Translations under genes and position numbers: made by a program
Assembly (NCBI GenBank): GCA_020847735.1
Contig: JADLBL010000020.1
Span: forward strand, 257,632 to 321,631
Direction: 5' to 3'
Source: Candidatus Eisenbacteria bacterium
GTDB lineage: Bacteria; Eisenbacteria; RBG-16-71-46
Length of the DNA: 64,000 nucleotides
The notes under the pieces: generated by a model
Told to the model about the DNA's origin: nothing
Databases searched by the model: none
Seen by the model: the letters and a program-made list of their open reading frames with translations, nothing else
Shown here: one piece after another, positions 8,886-18,610 of the stretch
Layout of the letters: every line of letters begins with the position of its first letter
Numbering within the stretch: the first letter of the stretch is position 1

Positions 8886-8915
8886 GAGGCCGCCCGGAAG
8901 GTTCCGGACGGCCTC
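8886..8915. terminator. Hairpin between converging genes
   Basis: A 14-bp stem with one mismatch (8886-8899 with 8902-8915) around a two-base loop. It lies 46 bases after the membrane-protein stop (8840) and 24 bases beyond the end of the minus-strand pilin operon (8939). Neither side has a strong T tract, though the minus strand reads CTTTCGG after it. Confidence 0.5.
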
Positions 8916-8938
8916 GAATCATGCGCGGTTGCAGGGGC

Positions 8939-9145
8939 TCATCCCGGCAGTCCGCCGTTCACCTCGGTGACGATCGGAGCCTCGGGCTTCTGCTTCGCCG
9001 GCTTCGGCTTCGCGGGGGCGCTGGCCCGCACGGGAGCGGCGGTGGGCCGCGGCTGGTTCGAGCGCCAGCCGAGGAACGCGAGCGCCGCCACGGTCACGAG
9101 GGCGACGGCCCACACGAGCGGTCCCGGGCCGGACTTGTTCTCCAT
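8939..9145 (-). CDS. Small membrane-anchored protein at the end of the pilin operon
   Basis: 68 aa. One transmembrane helix (about residues 9-26) is followed by a basic Pro/Ala/Lys-rich tail with KPKPAKQKPE. It starts three bases after the PilX stop on the same strand and is the last gene before the hairpin at 8886-8915. The topology (short N-terminus, one helix, disordered extracytoplasmic tail) would suit a small assembly or anchoring factor, but no function can be assigned from sequence. Confidence 0.6.
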   Translation of the reverse strand: MENKSGPGPLVWAVALVTVAALAFLGWRSNQPRPTAAPVRASAPAKPKPAKQKPEAPIVTEVNGGLPG

Positions 9146-9148
9146 GGC

Positions 9149-10831
9149 TCAGATCTCCTTCCACGACAGCGTGCGCGCCGTCGGCATGTTGGAGTTGAAG
9201 CGGAGCGTGGTCGGATAGCACGGCGGCACGAGGCCGCGCTTGTCGTAGCGGAAGTTGCGGCCGTAGCCGGTGAGCAGCTTGCCCGTCCTGGTGTCGAACG
9301 TGAAGAACGGGCCGTAGAAGGTTTCGGTGATGCCACCGCGAAGATTGAAGATGCCGCGCGAGGAGCCGCTGTTGTAGTTGTCCACCGTGAACTGGCCGTC
9401 GGTGGCGTCGGTCGCCATCACGAACGCGTCGAGGTTGAGATTGTCGGGAGCGCCGCTGCCGACGTGCACCGCACCGACGGGCGTGAAGATGCCGAGCACG
9501 TTCGCGGCCTTGTCGTAGCTGTCGTAGGTCAGGTCGCGCGTCAGCGTGATGTCTCCGTTGGCGGTCAGCAGCATCTTGTTGCCCTCGGCGACCGCCGGCA
9601 GGACGAGCCCGCCGCTCGTGCGGTCAGGTCCGCGCAGGTCGCTGATGCTGCCGTTCACGAACAGCTGGCCGTTGGGGACGCCGGTGAAGGAGGCGTCCGG
9701 CGAGCCGCTGAAGCTGGACCCGTTCCAGACCTTCGTCGAGCCGCCGGAGGCCGGGTCCACGCATACGGTCTTCACCGTGCTGCCCTGCGTGAACTGGTAC
9801 CACTGGCGGTTGCCCACCGTGTCCGCCCACATCTTGCACTTGTCGAGCCTGCCCTGGATGTACAGGCCGCCCGTCATCGCGCCGGTGGTGGCCGAAGCGC
9901 CGCCCGAGTTGACCATGTAGATGCCGTTCGGCGGGGTGCTCGAGCCCGCGCCCGTGCCGAGCACGCCGTTCACGTACGAGTTGGTCGGCGAGGTCGTGGC
10001 ACCCGCGTTGCCGAGCGCCTCCTGCTGCTGGTTGTAGGCGTTCGTGGGCAGCGGAATGTCCGGCTGACCCCGGTAGAAGCCGTTGCCGAAGTTGGGCACG
10101 TCGATCGTGCCGTTGTTGTTCGCGGCGAGCGTCTTGGGGCTGCCGTTGTTGTTGAACATCGCCCTGGAGTTGGTGCTCGTCACCGCGTCGTAGAAGGTCG
10201 GCTTGAACGCGAAGTGGAGCATGTCGTTCGCGTGCACGCGGCCGTCGAAGGTGACGCTCGAGGTGAACCAGATGGCCGCGCCGCTGGTCGAGGTGTGGTT
10301 CTCGAGGAAGATCAGGTAGTCGGCGAACGTGCCGCGCGTGGCGCTCAGGCGCAGGTTGCCGGACGCCTGCACGCGGCGGGTGCCGCCGTTGCCGACGGTG
10401 CCCTGCGACTGGATCGTGAAGCGGTAGTCGTACGCCTGCATCTGCTTGGTGATGTCCGTGTCGGCCCAGGCGATGGTGCCGCTGGCCGAGAACGGCGGGT
10501 TGGAGGAGGCGACGGTGAAGACGCCGTTCGGGAAGATCGCGCCCGGGTTCTTGATCACCAGGCTGTCCATGCCGTTCCACGCGGCGACGCAGCTGTCCAC
10601 CTTCGCCTGCGCGAAGTTGGCCAGCCACTGCTGCTCCGTGCGCACGCCGGCGTCGGCGGCGTAGAGCGAGGCCTTGGCGATCTGGACGTTGGACGACATG
10701 GCGCGCTCGCCGACCGTGGTCGTCATGAACGTCGCGACGATGATCGACGACATCAGGACCACGAGAATCGCGGCGGCCAGGGCGATCCCTCGCTCCGAAT
10801 GCGTGCGGTGCGGGCTGCGAGCGGGAACCAT
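9149..10831 (-). CDS. PilX-like pilus assembly protein
   Basis: 560 aa. The N-terminus has the PilX pattern: a short basic segment, SERGIALAAAILVVLMSS as the hydrophobic helix, then ADAGVR where PilX proteins carry an E/D-AG-R motif. The remaining 480 residues are Gly/Asn/Ser/Thr-rich, mostly beta-type, and contain VHANDMLHFA. The shape fits the PilX_N plus DUF4900 families. Cysteines are few (CVAAW, CKMW, CVDP, CYP). A GGAGG lies at a good distance before the ATG at 10831. It is the fourth gene of the pilin operon. PilX-type proteins are minor pilins or pilus-associated factors that help type IV pili assemble at the inner membrane. Confidence 0.8.
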   Translation of the reverse strand: MVPARSPHRTHSERGIALAAAILVVLMSSIIVATFMTTTVGERAMSSNVQIAKASLYAADAGVRTEQQWLANFAQAKVDSCVAAWNGMDSLVIKNPGAIFPNGVFTVASSNPPFSASGTIAWADTDITKQMQAYDYRFTIQSQGTVGNGGTRRVQASGNLRLSATRGTFADYLIFLENHTSTSGAAIWFTSSVTFDGRVHANDMLHFAFKPTFYDAVTSTNSRAMFNNNGSPKTLAANNNGTIDVPNFGNGFYRGQPDIPLPTNAYNQQQEALGNAGATTSPTNSYVNGVLGTGAGSSTPPNGIYMVNSGGASATTGAMTGGLYIQGRLDKCKMWADTVGNRQWYQFTQGSTVKTVCVDPASGGSTKVWNGSSFSGSPDASFTGVPNGQLFVNGSISDLRGPDRTSGGLVLPAVAEGNKMLLTANGDITLTRDLTYDSYDKAANVLGIFTPVGAVHVGSGAPDNLNLDAFVMATDATDGQFTVDNYNSGSSRGIFNLRGGITETFYGPFFTFDTRTGKLLTGYGRNFRYDKRGLVPPCYPTTLRFNSNMPTARTLSWKEI

Positions 10832-10846
10832 GGGAAACCTCCGGAG

Positions 10847-11707
10847 CTAGAACGTGCGTGGGCGGATCGAAGCCCACACGCTGTCGCGCAGGGTGCCGTA
10901 CCGGGCGTCGTCCACCCGGGTGAAAACCACGGGAATGATCTTGTCCACCATGTTCAGGTCGACGGGATCGCGGGTCCACGTGCCGTCCTGGAGCTGGTAC
11001 CAGACGCGGAAGCCGCTGACGTCGTAGGCGACGACCTGGCGAGGCTGGCCGGGCTCGTAGCGAACCACGCACGGTTTGCGGAAGCTCGTCGAGTCGTACA
11101 CGTAGCTGGACATCGTGACCTTGTACAGGTACGAGCCCGAGCCGTATCCGGGCGAGGGCGGCCAGTTCGTGTGGCCGGTGTTGTAGGACGACGTGTTGGC
11201 GTGCAGCAGCGTGTTGGTGCCGGTGTTGACACCGGTCACCTGGAACAGGTGCGCGCGCTGACTCTGCTTGTCGGTGATGAGCACGAGATCGTCTACGTTG
11301 ATGCCGGCCACGCTGGCGACGGTCAGCGCCGAGTTTTCGTCGAGCATGTTCGCCGTCAGGGTCGTCGCGGACTGCCAGGCGCCGAGCAGGACGATCGAGT
11401 CCGGACTGGTCGGGCCGCCGTAACCGAAGTTGATGGCCTGCAGGTCCGCGCCGCCGCCGGAGCGGACGACCGTGCGACCCCAGCCCGAGCCCGACATGCG
11501 AACCTCACGCTCGAGGAGCTGCACGGCGGTGCGCGCCATCTGCCGCTCCTCGGCGACCTTGGTCACGCGGGTGCTCTGGTTCTGCGAACCGGTGAGGGCG
11601 AGAAACACCATGCCGAGCACGCCGCCCAGCACGGTCAGCGTCACGAGCAGCTCGATCAGGCCGAAGCCGTGAACGGCCGCCGCGGGGGTCGGGACACGGG
11701 ACCGCAT
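10847..11707 (-). CDS. PilW-like minor prepilin
   Basis: 286 aa from the ATG at 11707, one base after the PilV stop; a longer upstream reading has no pilin character. The type III signal is HGF-GLIELLVTLTVLGGV, with Glu at position +5 after the cleavage site, followed by one hydrophobic helix. The rest is a hydrophilic globular domain. PilW-family proteins are minor pilins cleaved and methylated by prepilin peptidase. Fifteen bases separate it from pilX. Confidence 0.82.
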   Translation of the reverse strand: MRSRVPTPAAAVHGFGLIELLVTLTVLGGVLGMVFLALTGSQNQSTRVTKVAEERQMARTAVQLLEREVRMSGSGWGRTVVRSGGGADLQAINFGYGGPTSPDSIVLLGAWQSATTLTANMLDENSALTVASVAGINVDDLVLITDKQSQRAHLFQVTGVNTGTNTLLHANTSSYNTGHTNWPPSPGYGSGSYLYKVTMSSYVYDSTSFRKPCVVRYEPGQPRQVVAYDVSGFRVWYQLQDGTWTRDPVDLNMVDKIIPVVFTRVDDARYGTLRDSVWASIRPRTF

Positions 11708-11708
11708 C

Positions 11709-12131
11709 TCAACCTCCCGACTGCGGGCACACGATCGTGACCGCGGCTTCGGCCTTGGCGCCGACACTGTTCTTCGAGACGCTCACCACGACGCGCTTGC
11801 ACCCGGCGATCGGCGCGTCGTCCGTGACGGTCCACCTCACGTAGTAGGTGCTGTCCACCGGGTTTTCCGGGTCCGTGTGGGCGCCCGAGAGCAGATCGTC
11901 GTGACCATAGGGCGTGGTCAGCAGGGTCTCGGCCCTTTCGGCGGCGAGCGCCGACGCGCGAGTCTGCACGCCGGCCTTGGTGACGCGCTTGGTCGCGGCC
12001 GGGACGACGAGGCCGAGCGACAGCACGCCGACGGCGAAGATCACCAGCGCGACCATGACCTCGATGAGCGTGAAGCCCGCGCGAGGGTTGCGGAGTCCTG
12101 CTGGGCGACGGGAGCGGAGTCGTTCGTTCAT
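11709..12131 (-). CDS. PilV-like minor prepilin
   Basis: 140 aa. The N-terminus reads RAGF-TLIEVMVALVIFAVGVLSLG, a near-perfect prepilin signal with Glu at +5; the downstream region resembles the PilV family. The ATG at 12131 overlaps the stop of the preceding FimT/GspH gene (ATGA), so the two are translationally coupled. Cys residues in GCKR and IVCPQSGG could form the C-terminal disulfide common in minor pilins. Confidence 0.82.
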   Translation of the reverse strand: MNERLRSRRPAGLRNPRAGFTLIEVMVALVIFAVGVLSLGLVVPAATKRVTKAGVQTRASALAAERAETLLTTPYGHDDLLSGAHTDPENPVDSTYYVRWTVTDDAPIAGCKRVVVSVSKNSVGAKAEAAVTIVCPQSGG

Positions 12132-12613
12132 GGCCGGTACGCGATTCCCGCGGCGGAGACCTGGAGCGTGTCGCTGTTGCCGCGCTGATTGGCGAACACG
12201 AGCGTTCCGCCGTTCGAACCCGGCCAGAGGATCCCGCTGATGTCGAACACCAGCGTGTCGGGTTGCGGAGAGACGGAGACGCTGAGGAGCTGCGTGGTCG
12301 AAGGCAGGTTGCGCCGGTAAAGGCGCTCGTCGGTGTCGAGGACGCCGTTGGCGTTCTTGTCCACGTAGATCTGGTAGCTGGTGATGTTGGTGGTGGCCGG
12401 GGGGTTGCCGAAGATGACGTAGACCGGGGAGCGCCTCGAGACGGCGTACTGCCGGGCGCTCCGCAGGTCCTCGAGCAGGTTCGTCCTCACCTGCTTGAGC
12501 GCGAGCGAGTTCCGGTAGCTCCCGAACGCGGGCAGGCCGATCGCGAAGATGATCCCCGCGACGACCAGCACGATCATGAGCTCCATGAGGCTGAATCCAT
12601 CCATGCGACGCAC
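12128..12613 (-). CDS. FimT/GspH-like prepilin
   Basis: 161 aa from a GTG at 12613, preferred because GGAGG lies six bases upstream; an ATG three codons later is possible. The signal is MDGF-SLMELMIVLVVAGIIFAIGLP with Glu at +5. After it, LLEDLRSARQYAVSRRSPVY is the hallmark of FimT/GspH minor pilins and pseudopilins. It is the first gene of a five-gene operon. No pilus ATPase, secretin or major pilin is in the window, so this set must work with machinery encoded elsewhere. Confidence 0.85.
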   Translation of the reverse strand: MRRMDGFSLMELMIVLVVAGIIFAIGLPAFGSYRNSLALKQVRTNLLEDLRSARQYAVSRRSPVYVIFGNPPATTNITSYQIYVDKNANGVLDTDERLYRRNLPSTTQLLSVSVSPQPDTLVFDISGILWPGSNGGTLVFANQRGNSDTLQVSAAGIAYRP

Positions 12614-12680
12614 TGCCCACCTCCAAGGTGCAAGCCGGACACAATCCAATGCTGCCTCTGCAAGTCCGGGGCCGGGCAGC

Positions 12681-12760
12681 TCCGGCGCTTCAAGCCCAGC
12701 CTCCGCTGGCGTCTGGGAGATCTCGCCCGGCCGGAGGCTGGCGTTTTGCAGCCCGGAAGC
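12681..12760 (-). repeat. Long imperfect palindrome in the pilin-operon leader
   Basis: An 80-base inverted repeat centred on AGATCT at about 12718-12723. The core arms are 12696-12705 (CCAGCCTCCG) and 12732-12741 (CGGAGGCTGG), a perfect 10-bp match. Pairing continues imperfectly outwards through GGCGCTTCAAG on the left and GTTTTGCAGCC on the right. The right edge of the palindrome is 68 bases upstream of the FimT/GspH GTG. Confidence 0.6.
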
Positions 12761-12924
12761 CCGCTCCGCCGTGCGTCCCGCACGGACGTGCGCCGCTCGA
12801 TGACCCGAAAGCTCGTCCGGAGTTCGGCGGTCCGAGGCGCCAGGCCCCGCAGTTCGCACTGGGCCGAAGCGCCCGACTGTGGACCCGGCTCATTCTCTAC
12901 CGGGGGACGGCCAGAACTCGCCCG

Positions 12925-12953
12925 TGAACACCTGCCGATTCATCTGTTATAAG
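12925..12953 (+). promoter_or_regulatory. Promoter of sucA-sucB-lpd
   Basis: TGAACA at 12925-12930, a 17-base spacer and TATAAG at 12948-12953. The leader before the sucA ATG at 13028 is about 68 bases and ends in a GAGGGAG ribosome binding site. Confidence 0.6.
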
Positions 12954-13027
12954 GAACGCCCATCGGACCCGCGGCGCTCGCACCGCCTGCTGCGCCCAGC
13001 GGGCCTCGGCATTTACCCGAGGGAGTC

Positions 13028-15805
13028 ATGTCGCGGCCACTCGATTTCGTCCTGCGTGCCAACGCCGACTACATCGACGCGCAGCACTCGCGCTGGCAGG
13101 CCGATCCCGCGTCGGTTCCGCCCGAGTGGGCGCTGTTTTTCGCGGGCGTCGAGGTCGGCGCCCGGCGTGACCGAGGCGAGGCGACTGCCCAGACCACGTC
13201 CGAGGGGGGCGCCCAGGGGGTGATCCACGCCTACCGCGAGTTCGGCCACCTGGTGGCCCGGCTCGATCCCCTGGGCTCGGGTCCTCAGCAGCACCCGTTC
13301 CTGGAGCTCGCGGCGCACGGGCTCTCGGAGGCCGATCTCGATCGGCCCGTCTCCGGGGCACCGTTCCTCGGAGAGTTCGGCGGCACGCTGCGCCAGCTGA
13401 TCGAGGCGCTGCGTTCGACCTACTGCGGAACCCTGGCGGTCGAATACATGGACATCTCGGATCCGGCGCGTCGCGAGTGGCTGGCGGACCAGATCGAGCG
13501 CGGGCTCAACCGCCCCCGACCCACCCCGGGAGAAAGGGTCCGCATCCTTCGCGCGCTGCTGGCGGCCGACGGGTTCGAACACTTCCTGCACGCCCGCTAT
13601 ACCGGTCAGAAGCGCTTCTCGCTCGAGGGCGCCGCGAGCCTGATTCCGATGTTCGAGTCGCTGACGGTCGAGGCCGGGCTGCTGGGCGTCGAGACGCTGC
13701 GGATGGGCATGCCGCATCGCGGCCGGCTCAACTTCCTCGCGAACATCCTGAAGAAGCCGCTCGAGGAAATCTTCAGCGAGTTCGAGGGCAGCTTCCTGCC
13801 CGAGGACGTCCAGGGGCATGGCGACGTGAAGTACCACCTCGGCTACTCGTCGAGCATGCCGCTGCCGAACGGCCGCAGCATCGCGCTGTCGCTGTGCTAC
13901 AACCCCAGCCATCTGGAGTTCGTCAACCCGGTCGTGCTCGGATCGCTGCGCGCCAAGCAGCAGGTGGCGGGGGACACCACGCGCACCCGCGGCGTGCCGG
14001 TGCTGATTCACGGCGACGCCGCCTTCGCGGGCGAAGGCATCGTCGCCGAGACCCTGGCGCTCGCGCAGCTGCCGGCCTACGTCACCGGCGGCACGATCCA
14101 CGTCATCGTCAACAATCAGGTGGGCTTCACGACCTCGCCGGAGTACTCGCGCCCGACCCGTTATCCGACGGCGATCGCACGGGCGCTGGACGCGCCGGTG
14201 TTCCACGTCAACGGCGACGACCCGGAGGCCTGCGTGCGCGCGATGTCGCTCGCCCTCGCATGGCGCATGCGCTTCCAGCGCGACGTGTTCATTGATCTCG
14301 TGTGCTATCGCCTGCACGGGCACAACGAGATGGACGATCCGACCTTCACCCAGCCGGTCATGTACAAGGCCATCGCCGAACACGTGCCGGCCGCCCGCCG
14401 CTATGCCGGGCGGCTGGTCGCCGAGGGCGTGCTCGATTCCGCCACGCTCGAGAAGATCGAGTCCGAACTCGCCGCCACGTTCCGTGCCGCGCACCGCAAG
14501 GCGACCAGCGATCCCGTGCCCCCGAACCGCGGAAATCCGGCGGGCCTGTGGCGCGGGCTGGAGTGGGCGGGTGAGGACTGGAGCGCCGACACGCGCGTGC
14601 CGCGGGCCACTCTGGAGCAGATTCTGCACGGGCTGACGAACCTGCCGGAGGACTTCCGGCCCCACCGCAAGATCGCGCAGCTTGCCGTGGACCGCCGGAA
14701 GATGCTCCTCGAGGACCGGGTGGACTGGTCGCTCGGGGAGTCGCTCGCCTACGGCTCGCTGCTGCTCGAGGGCCGGAACGTCCGGCTCTCGGGACAGGAT
14801 TCGGGGCGGGGCACGTTCACGCACCGCCATGCGATGCTGCACGACGCCGAGGATGGCCGCCGGTGGGTGCCACTGCAGCACCTCGCGCCGGAGCAGGGAC
14901 GTTTCGAGATCGTGGACACGATGCTCAGCGAAGCGGCCGTGCTCGGCTTCGAATACGGTTACAGCACGGCCGACCCCCACACGCTGGTGATCTGGGAGGC
15001 GCAGTTCGGGGACTTCGCCAACGCCGCCCAGGTCATCGTGGACCAGTTCGTGGCGAGCGGCGAGGCCAAGTGGGGCCGCATGTCGGGCCTGACGCTGTAC
15101 CTGCCGCACGGCTACGAAGGGCAGGGACCGGAGCATTCCAGCGCGCGGCTCGAGCGGTTCCTGGAGCTGTGCGCCGATCGCAACATGCAGGTGTGCAACC
15201 TGACGACGCCCGCACAGCTGTTCCACGCCCTGCGCCGCCAGCTGCACCGGCGCTTCCGCAAGCCGCTGGTCCTGATGAGCCCCAAGAGCCTGCTCCGGCA
15301 CAAGCTCGCGGTCTCGCGCGTGGAGGAGTTCGAGCGCGGGGCGTTCCAGGTCGTGATCGACGATCCGCGAACCGACGTCGCGGCCGTGACGCGCGCGCTG
15401 ATCGTTTCGGGCAAGCTCTACTACGCGCTGCTCGAAGCACGGGCGGCGGGCAAACGCGAGGACGTCGCGATCCTGCGGCTCGAGCAGCTCTATCCCTTCC
15501 CCGGCGACGAACTCAAGGCGGCGCTCGCGCGCTACCCGAACCTCAAGGAGGTCCGCTGGGTTCAGGAGGAGCCGGCCAACATGGGGGGCTGGCGGGCGAT
15601 GCGCCACCGCATTGACGGCGTCCGTCCGGCGGGCACGGACTTCCGGCGCATCTCGCGCCCGGCGGCGTCCTCGCCGGCGACTGGCTACTACGGAATGCAC
15701 CAGCAACAGGAGCAGCAGCTCCTCGCCGAGGCCTTTGGCGCCACCGTCGTGGATCGCGACTCCGAAGGGCGCCCGGCACGGGCGATGAAGGGAGCAAGGC
15801 CGTGA
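13028..15805 (+). CDS. sucA: 2-oxoglutarate dehydrogenase E1 component
   Basis: 925 aa, the usual length for the homodimeric thiamine-diphosphate E1 that decarboxylates 2-oxoglutarate in the TCA cycle and transfers succinyl to the E2 lipoyl group. Visible signatures are the N-terminal [19 protein letters not shown] segment, GMPHRGRLN (about residue 227), the ThDP/metal motif GDAAFAGEG through NNQVGFTT (about 328-368), and the C-terminal transketolase domain with [14 protein letters not shown]. The N-terminal segment is the one that binds E2 in this family. A GAGGGAG site precedes the ATG. The stop overlaps the sucB GTG, giving the complete sucA-sucB-lpd order. Confidence 0.96.
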   Translation: MSRPLDFVLRANADYIDAQHSRWQADPASVPPEWALFFAGVEVGARRDRGEATAQTTSEGGAQGVIHAYREFGHLVARLDPLGSGPQQHPFLELAAHGLSEADLDRPVSGAPFLGEFGGTLRQLIEALRSTYCGTLAVEYMDISDPARREWLADQIERGLNRPRPTPGERVRILRALLAADGFEHFLHARYTGQKRFSLEGAASLIPMFESLTVEAGLLGVETLRMGMPHRGRLNFLANILKKPLEEIFSEFEGSFLPEDVQGHGDVKYHLGYSSSMPLPNGRSIALSLCYNPSHLEFVNPVVLGSLRAKQQVAGDTTRTRGVPVLIHGDAAFAGEGIVAETLALAQLPAYVTGGTIHVIVNNQVGFTTSPEYSRPTRYPTAIARALDAPVFHVNGDDPEACVRAMSLALAWRMRFQRDVFIDLVCYRLHGHNEMDDPTFTQPVMYKAIAEHVPAARRYAGRLVAEGVLDSATLEKIESELAATFRAAHRKATSDPVPPNRGNPAGLWRGLEWAGEDWSADTRVPRATLEQILHGLTNLPEDFRPHRKIAQLAVDRRKMLLEDRVDWSLGESLAYGSLLLEGRNVRLSGQDSGRGTFTHRHAMLHDAEDGRRWVPLQHLAPEQGRFEIVDTMLSEAAVLGFEYGYSTADPHTLVIWEAQFGDFANAAQVIVDQFVASGEAKWGRMSGLTLYLPHGYEGQGPEHSSARLERFLELCADRNMQVCNLTTPAQLFHALRRQLHRRFRKPLVLMSPKSLLRHKLAVSRVEEFERGAFQVVIDDPRTDVAAVTRALIVSGKLYYALLEARAAGKREDVAILRLEQLYPFPGDELKAALARYPNLKEVRWVQEEPANMGGWRAMRHRIDGVRPAGTDFRRISRPAASSPATGYYGMHQQQEQQLLAEAFGATVVDRDSEGRPARAMKGARP

Positions 15806-17106
15806 GCGTCGAGATCCGGGTACCGAGACTGGCCGAGTCCATCTCCGAGGCGGTGCTCGTGGAATGGCTGAAGGACGACGGCGCCGCCGTGCGCGTGGAC
15901 GAGCCGGTCGCGACGCTCGAGACCGACAAGGCGGCGGTCGAAATCGTCGCGGACACCTCCGGCGTGCTTCGCCACGCACGGAAGGTCGGCGAAACCGTGC
16001 AGGTCGGGGACGAACTCGGCCGGATCGAAGCTGGCGGGGTCTCGGCCCCGCCCTCCGCGGCGGTCGCGTCAGCGCCAGAGGCCGCCCCGCCGGCCGTCGC
16101 GGCCGCGGGCCCCGCGGCGGCGCCCGCGAAGGACACGACGCTCTCGCCGGCGGTCCGAAGAATCGTCGAGGAGCGCGGGCTCGATCCGGCCGCGCTGCAG
16201 GGCACAGGTCCCGGCGGCCGCGTGCTCAAGGAAGACGCGCTGCGTGCCGCGGCGTCCGCCCCGGCGGCGCGCGCGGCCGTGCCGCAACCGCCACCGGCCG
16301 GTTCCGCGCCCTGGGCCGCGCCCGATTCGGCGCCGGCGGTCGCTCCGCGGCCGGCAGCGCCGGAGCCGGCGACGCCTCCCGCCGCGCTCGAAACTCCCGC
16401 GCCCGGCTCGGACGAGCGCATCGTGCCGATGAGCCGGATTCGCGCGCGCATCGCCGAGAAGCTGGTGCGCGCCCAGCAGACGGCGGCGATCCTCACCACC
16501 TTCAACGAGGTGGACATGTCGCGCGTGATGGAATCGCGGGCGCGCTGGAAGGACGCATTCGAGAAGAAGCACGGCGTGCGCCTCGGGCTGATGAGCTACT
16601 TCGGCCGGGCGTGCATCGAGGCCCTCGAGGACGTGCCGGCGGTCAACGCCGAGATCCGCGGCAGCGACATCGTCTATCACGACGTCGTGCACCTCGGCAT
16701 CGCGGCGAGCACGCCGAGGGGCCTGGTCGTTCCGGTCGTGCGCAACGCCGAGCGGCTCGACTTCGCCGGCCTCGAGCGCGAGATCGCGCGCCTGGCCGGC
16801 CGCGCCCGGGACGGCATCCTCACGCCGCAGGAACTCTCGGGGGGCACGTTCACGATCACCAACGGCGGCGTCTTCGGATCCCTGCTTTCGACGCCGATCC
16901 TGAATCCACCGCAGAGCGGCATCCTCGGCATGCACAAGATCGAGAAGCGGGCGGTGGTGGTGGACGACTCCGTGGTCGTGCGGCCGATGATGTACCTGGC
17001 GCTCTCCTACGACCACCGCCTGATCGACGGCGAGCAGGCCGTGACGTTCCTCGTGCGCGTGAAGGAGCGCCTCGAGGATCCCGAGCGGCTGATGCTGGCG
17101 GTCTGA
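15802..17106 (+). CDS. sucB: Dihydrolipoyl succinyltransferase (E2 of 2-oxoglutarate dehydrogenase)
   Basis: 434 aa from GTG at 15802 (GTGA overlap with sucA). Domains: one lipoyl domain (residues 2-75) with the lipoylated lysine K43 in ETDKAAVE; an Ala/Pro linker; a peripheral subunit-binding domain at about 113-150 ([15 protein letters not shown]); a second Ala/Pro linker; and the catalytic acyltransferase domain from about 207. The C-terminal active-site motif DHRLIDG is intact, with His405 and Asp409. It moves the succinyl group from E1 to CoA. Placement between sucA and lpd argues for succinyl- rather than acetyl-transfer. Confidence 0.94.
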   Translation: MSVEIRVPRLAESISEAVLVEWLKDDGAAVRVDEPVATLETDKAAVEIVADTSGVLRHARKVGETVQVGDELGRIEAGGVSAPPSAAVASAPEAAPPAVAAAGPAAAPAKDTTLSPAVRRIVEERGLDPAALQGTGPGGRVLKEDALRAAASAPAARAAVPQPPPAGSAPWAAPDSAPAVAPRPAAPEPATPPAALETPAPGSDERIVPMSRIRARIAEKLVRAQQTAAILTTFNEVDMSRVMESRARWKDAFEKKHGVRLGLMSYFGRACIEALEDVPAVNAEIRGSDIVYHDVVHLGIAASTPRGLVVPVVRNAERLDFAGLEREIARLAGRARDGILTPQELSGGTFTITNGGVFGSLLSTPILNPPQSGILGMHKIEKRAVVVDDSVVVRPMMYLALSYDHRLIDGEQAVTFLVRVKERLEDPERLMLAV

Positions 17107-17113
17107 GGGAGCG

Positions 17114-18517
17114 ATGAGCGAAACGGTGTTCGACCTCGTCGTCATCGGTTCCGGCCCGGGCGGCTACGTCGCCGCCATCCGCGCCGCGCAGCTCGGAATG
17201 AAGACCGCCTGCGTCGAGAAGTACGCGACCCTCGGCGGAACGTGCCTGAACGTCGGCTGCATCCCGAGCAAGGCGCTGCTGGATTCGAGCGAACATTTCC
17301 ACCTCGCGCGCCATGGCTTCGCGCAGCACGGGATCCGCGCCACCGTCGAGCTCGACCTGCCGGCCATGATGAAGCGCAAGGACGGCGTCGTACGCGACCT
17401 GACGCGCGGCGTCGAGGGGCTGTTCCGCAAGCACGGGATCGAGCGGGTCGCCGGCACCGCGCGGATCGCGTCCCCGGCAGCGGTCATGGTCGCGAACGGG
17501 ACGGATGTCCGGACGCTGAACACCCGCCGCATCCTGATCGCGACGGGCAGCAAGGCCTCGTCGCTGCCCGGGATCGAGTTCGACGGCCGGCGGATCGTGC
17601 ATTCGACCGACGCGCTGACCCTGCCCAGCGTGCCGGCGCGGCTGGTGGTCGTGGGGGCCGGCGCGATCGGCCTCGAGCTGGGATCGGTGTGGCGCCGGCT
17701 CGGCAGCGAGGTGCTCGTCCTCGAATACCTCGACCGCATCACGCCCGGCATGGACGCGGGAAGCGCCAAGCTGCTGCAACGCGCCCTCGAGCGCCAGGGC
17801 GTGAAGTTCCGCTTCGGCGTCTCGGCGAAATCCGCTTCCCTCGAAGGCGAGGAGGTTCGCGTCGAGGTCGCGCCCGCCACGGGGGGCGAATCGGTCACGG
17901 AACGCTGCGACGTGCTTCTGGTCGCCGTCGGCCGCCGGCCGTACACGGATGGCCTCGGGCTCGAGCAGGCCGGCGTTCGCAAGGACGCACGCGGGCGAAT
18001 CGAGGTGGACGACCATTGGCGCACGAACGTGCCGGGCGTGTGGGCCATCGGGGACGTGATCCACGGGCCGATGCTCGCGCACAAGGCGGAGGAGGAGGGC
18101 GCCGCCTGCGTCGAGCGGATGAACGGCCTCGCCGGGCATGTCGCGTACGGGGCCATCCCGAGCGTCGTCTACACGTGGCCGGAGTTCGCGTCGGTCGGGT
18201 TGACCGAGGAGGCCGCCCGTGCGGCCGGCCGCGAGGTCGCCATCGGAGTCTTCCCGTTCCTGGCCAACGGCCGCGCCCGCGCGCTGGGGGAGAAGGACGG
18301 GCAGGTCAAACTCGTCGCCGACGCGCAAACGGACCGGCTGCTCGGCGCGCACATCGTCGGGCCGAGGGCGAGCGACCTGATCGCCGAACTGGTGCTCGCG
18401 ATCGAGCTGGGCGCGAGCGCCGAGGATGTCGCCCGCACGGTGCATGCCCATCCGACGCTGCCCGAGGCCGTGAAGCAAGCGGCGCTCGCCGTGGCCGGGA
18501 GGCCCATCCACATCTAG
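17114..18517 (+). CDS. lpdA: Dihydrolipoyl dehydrogenase (E3)
   Basis: 467 aa. The FAD-binding GSGPGG is at residues 12-17. The redox disulfide is C44-C49 in GGTCLNVGCIP, and a second nucleotide-binding GAGAIG lies mid-protein. The catalytic His446/Glu451 pair sits in HAHPTLPE near the C-terminus. It reoxidises dihydrolipoamide on SucB with NAD+. It begins seven bases after sucB behind a GGGAGCG site, so it is part of the same operon; it may also serve other dehydrogenase complexes. Confidence 0.95.
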   Translation: MSETVFDLVVIGSGPGGYVAAIRAAQLGMKTACVEKYATLGGTCLNVGCIPSKALLDSSEHFHLARHGFAQHGIRATVELDLPAMMKRKDGVVRDLTRGVEGLFRKHGIERVAGTARIASPAAVMVANGTDVRTLNTRRILIATGSKASSLPGIEFDGRRIVHSTDALTLPSVPARLVVVGAGAIGLELGSVWRRLGSEVLVLEYLDRITPGMDAGSAKLLQRALERQGVKFRFGVSAKSASLEGEEVRVEVAPATGGESVTERCDVLLVAVGRRPYTDGLGLEQAGVRKDARGRIEVDDHWRTNVPGVWAIGDVIHGPMLAHKAEEEGAACVERMNGLAGHVAYGAIPSVVYTWPEFASVGLTEEAARAAGREVAIGVFPFLANGRARALGEKDGQVKLVADAQTDRLLGAHIVGPRASDLIAELVLAIELGASAEDVARTVHAHPTLPEAVKQAALAVAGRPIHI

Positions 18518-18579
18518 ATGTTGCCCCGGCGCGTTCCCAGGGGCTCCCACCCGCAGGTCCTAAGTGCATGTGAAATTGC

Positions 18580-18610
18580 TTGCTAGGGGCCGGGTGGCTG
18601 ATGGTAGACT
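18580..18610 (+). promoter_or_regulatory. Possible promoter of the DUF4114-like gene
   Basis: TTGCTA at 18580-18585 and TAGACT at 18605-18610 with a 19-base spacer, slightly long. It would give a leader of about 130 bases ending in AAGGAG before the ATG at 18746. Confidence 0.4.

Larger units (their letters stand above)
12614..13027. promoter_or_regulatory. Divergent regulatory region between the pilin operon and sucA
   Basis: 414 bases without a convincing gene. The right half holds the sucA promoter (12925-12953). The left half is the leader of the minus-strand pilin operon and contains a long imperfect palindrome at 12681-12760. I could not place a clear sigma70 or sigma54 promoter for the pilin operon. 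No known riboswitch pattern fits; I compared it with GEMM-I from memory. Confidence 0.6.

Noticed and set aside
12614-12660. Sigma54 promoter for the pilin operon (GG-N10-GC at TGGATTGTGTCCGGC)
   Set aside because: Only GG and GC match; the TTGC box is displaced by four bases, and the site is too close to the GTG start.
12700-12859. Extended N-terminus for the FimT/GspH protein beginning at 12859
   Set aside because: The extra 80 residues are not pilin-like; the prepilin signal must be near the N-terminus, and GGAGG lies just before the GTG at 12613.
12614-12860. Possible GEMM-I (c-di-GMP) riboswitch upstream of the pilin operon
   Set aside because: A GCAAAACGCCAGCCTCCGG segment superficially resembles the GCAAAGCC region, but the conserved GGCAAACC half and the tetraloop-receptor are missing.
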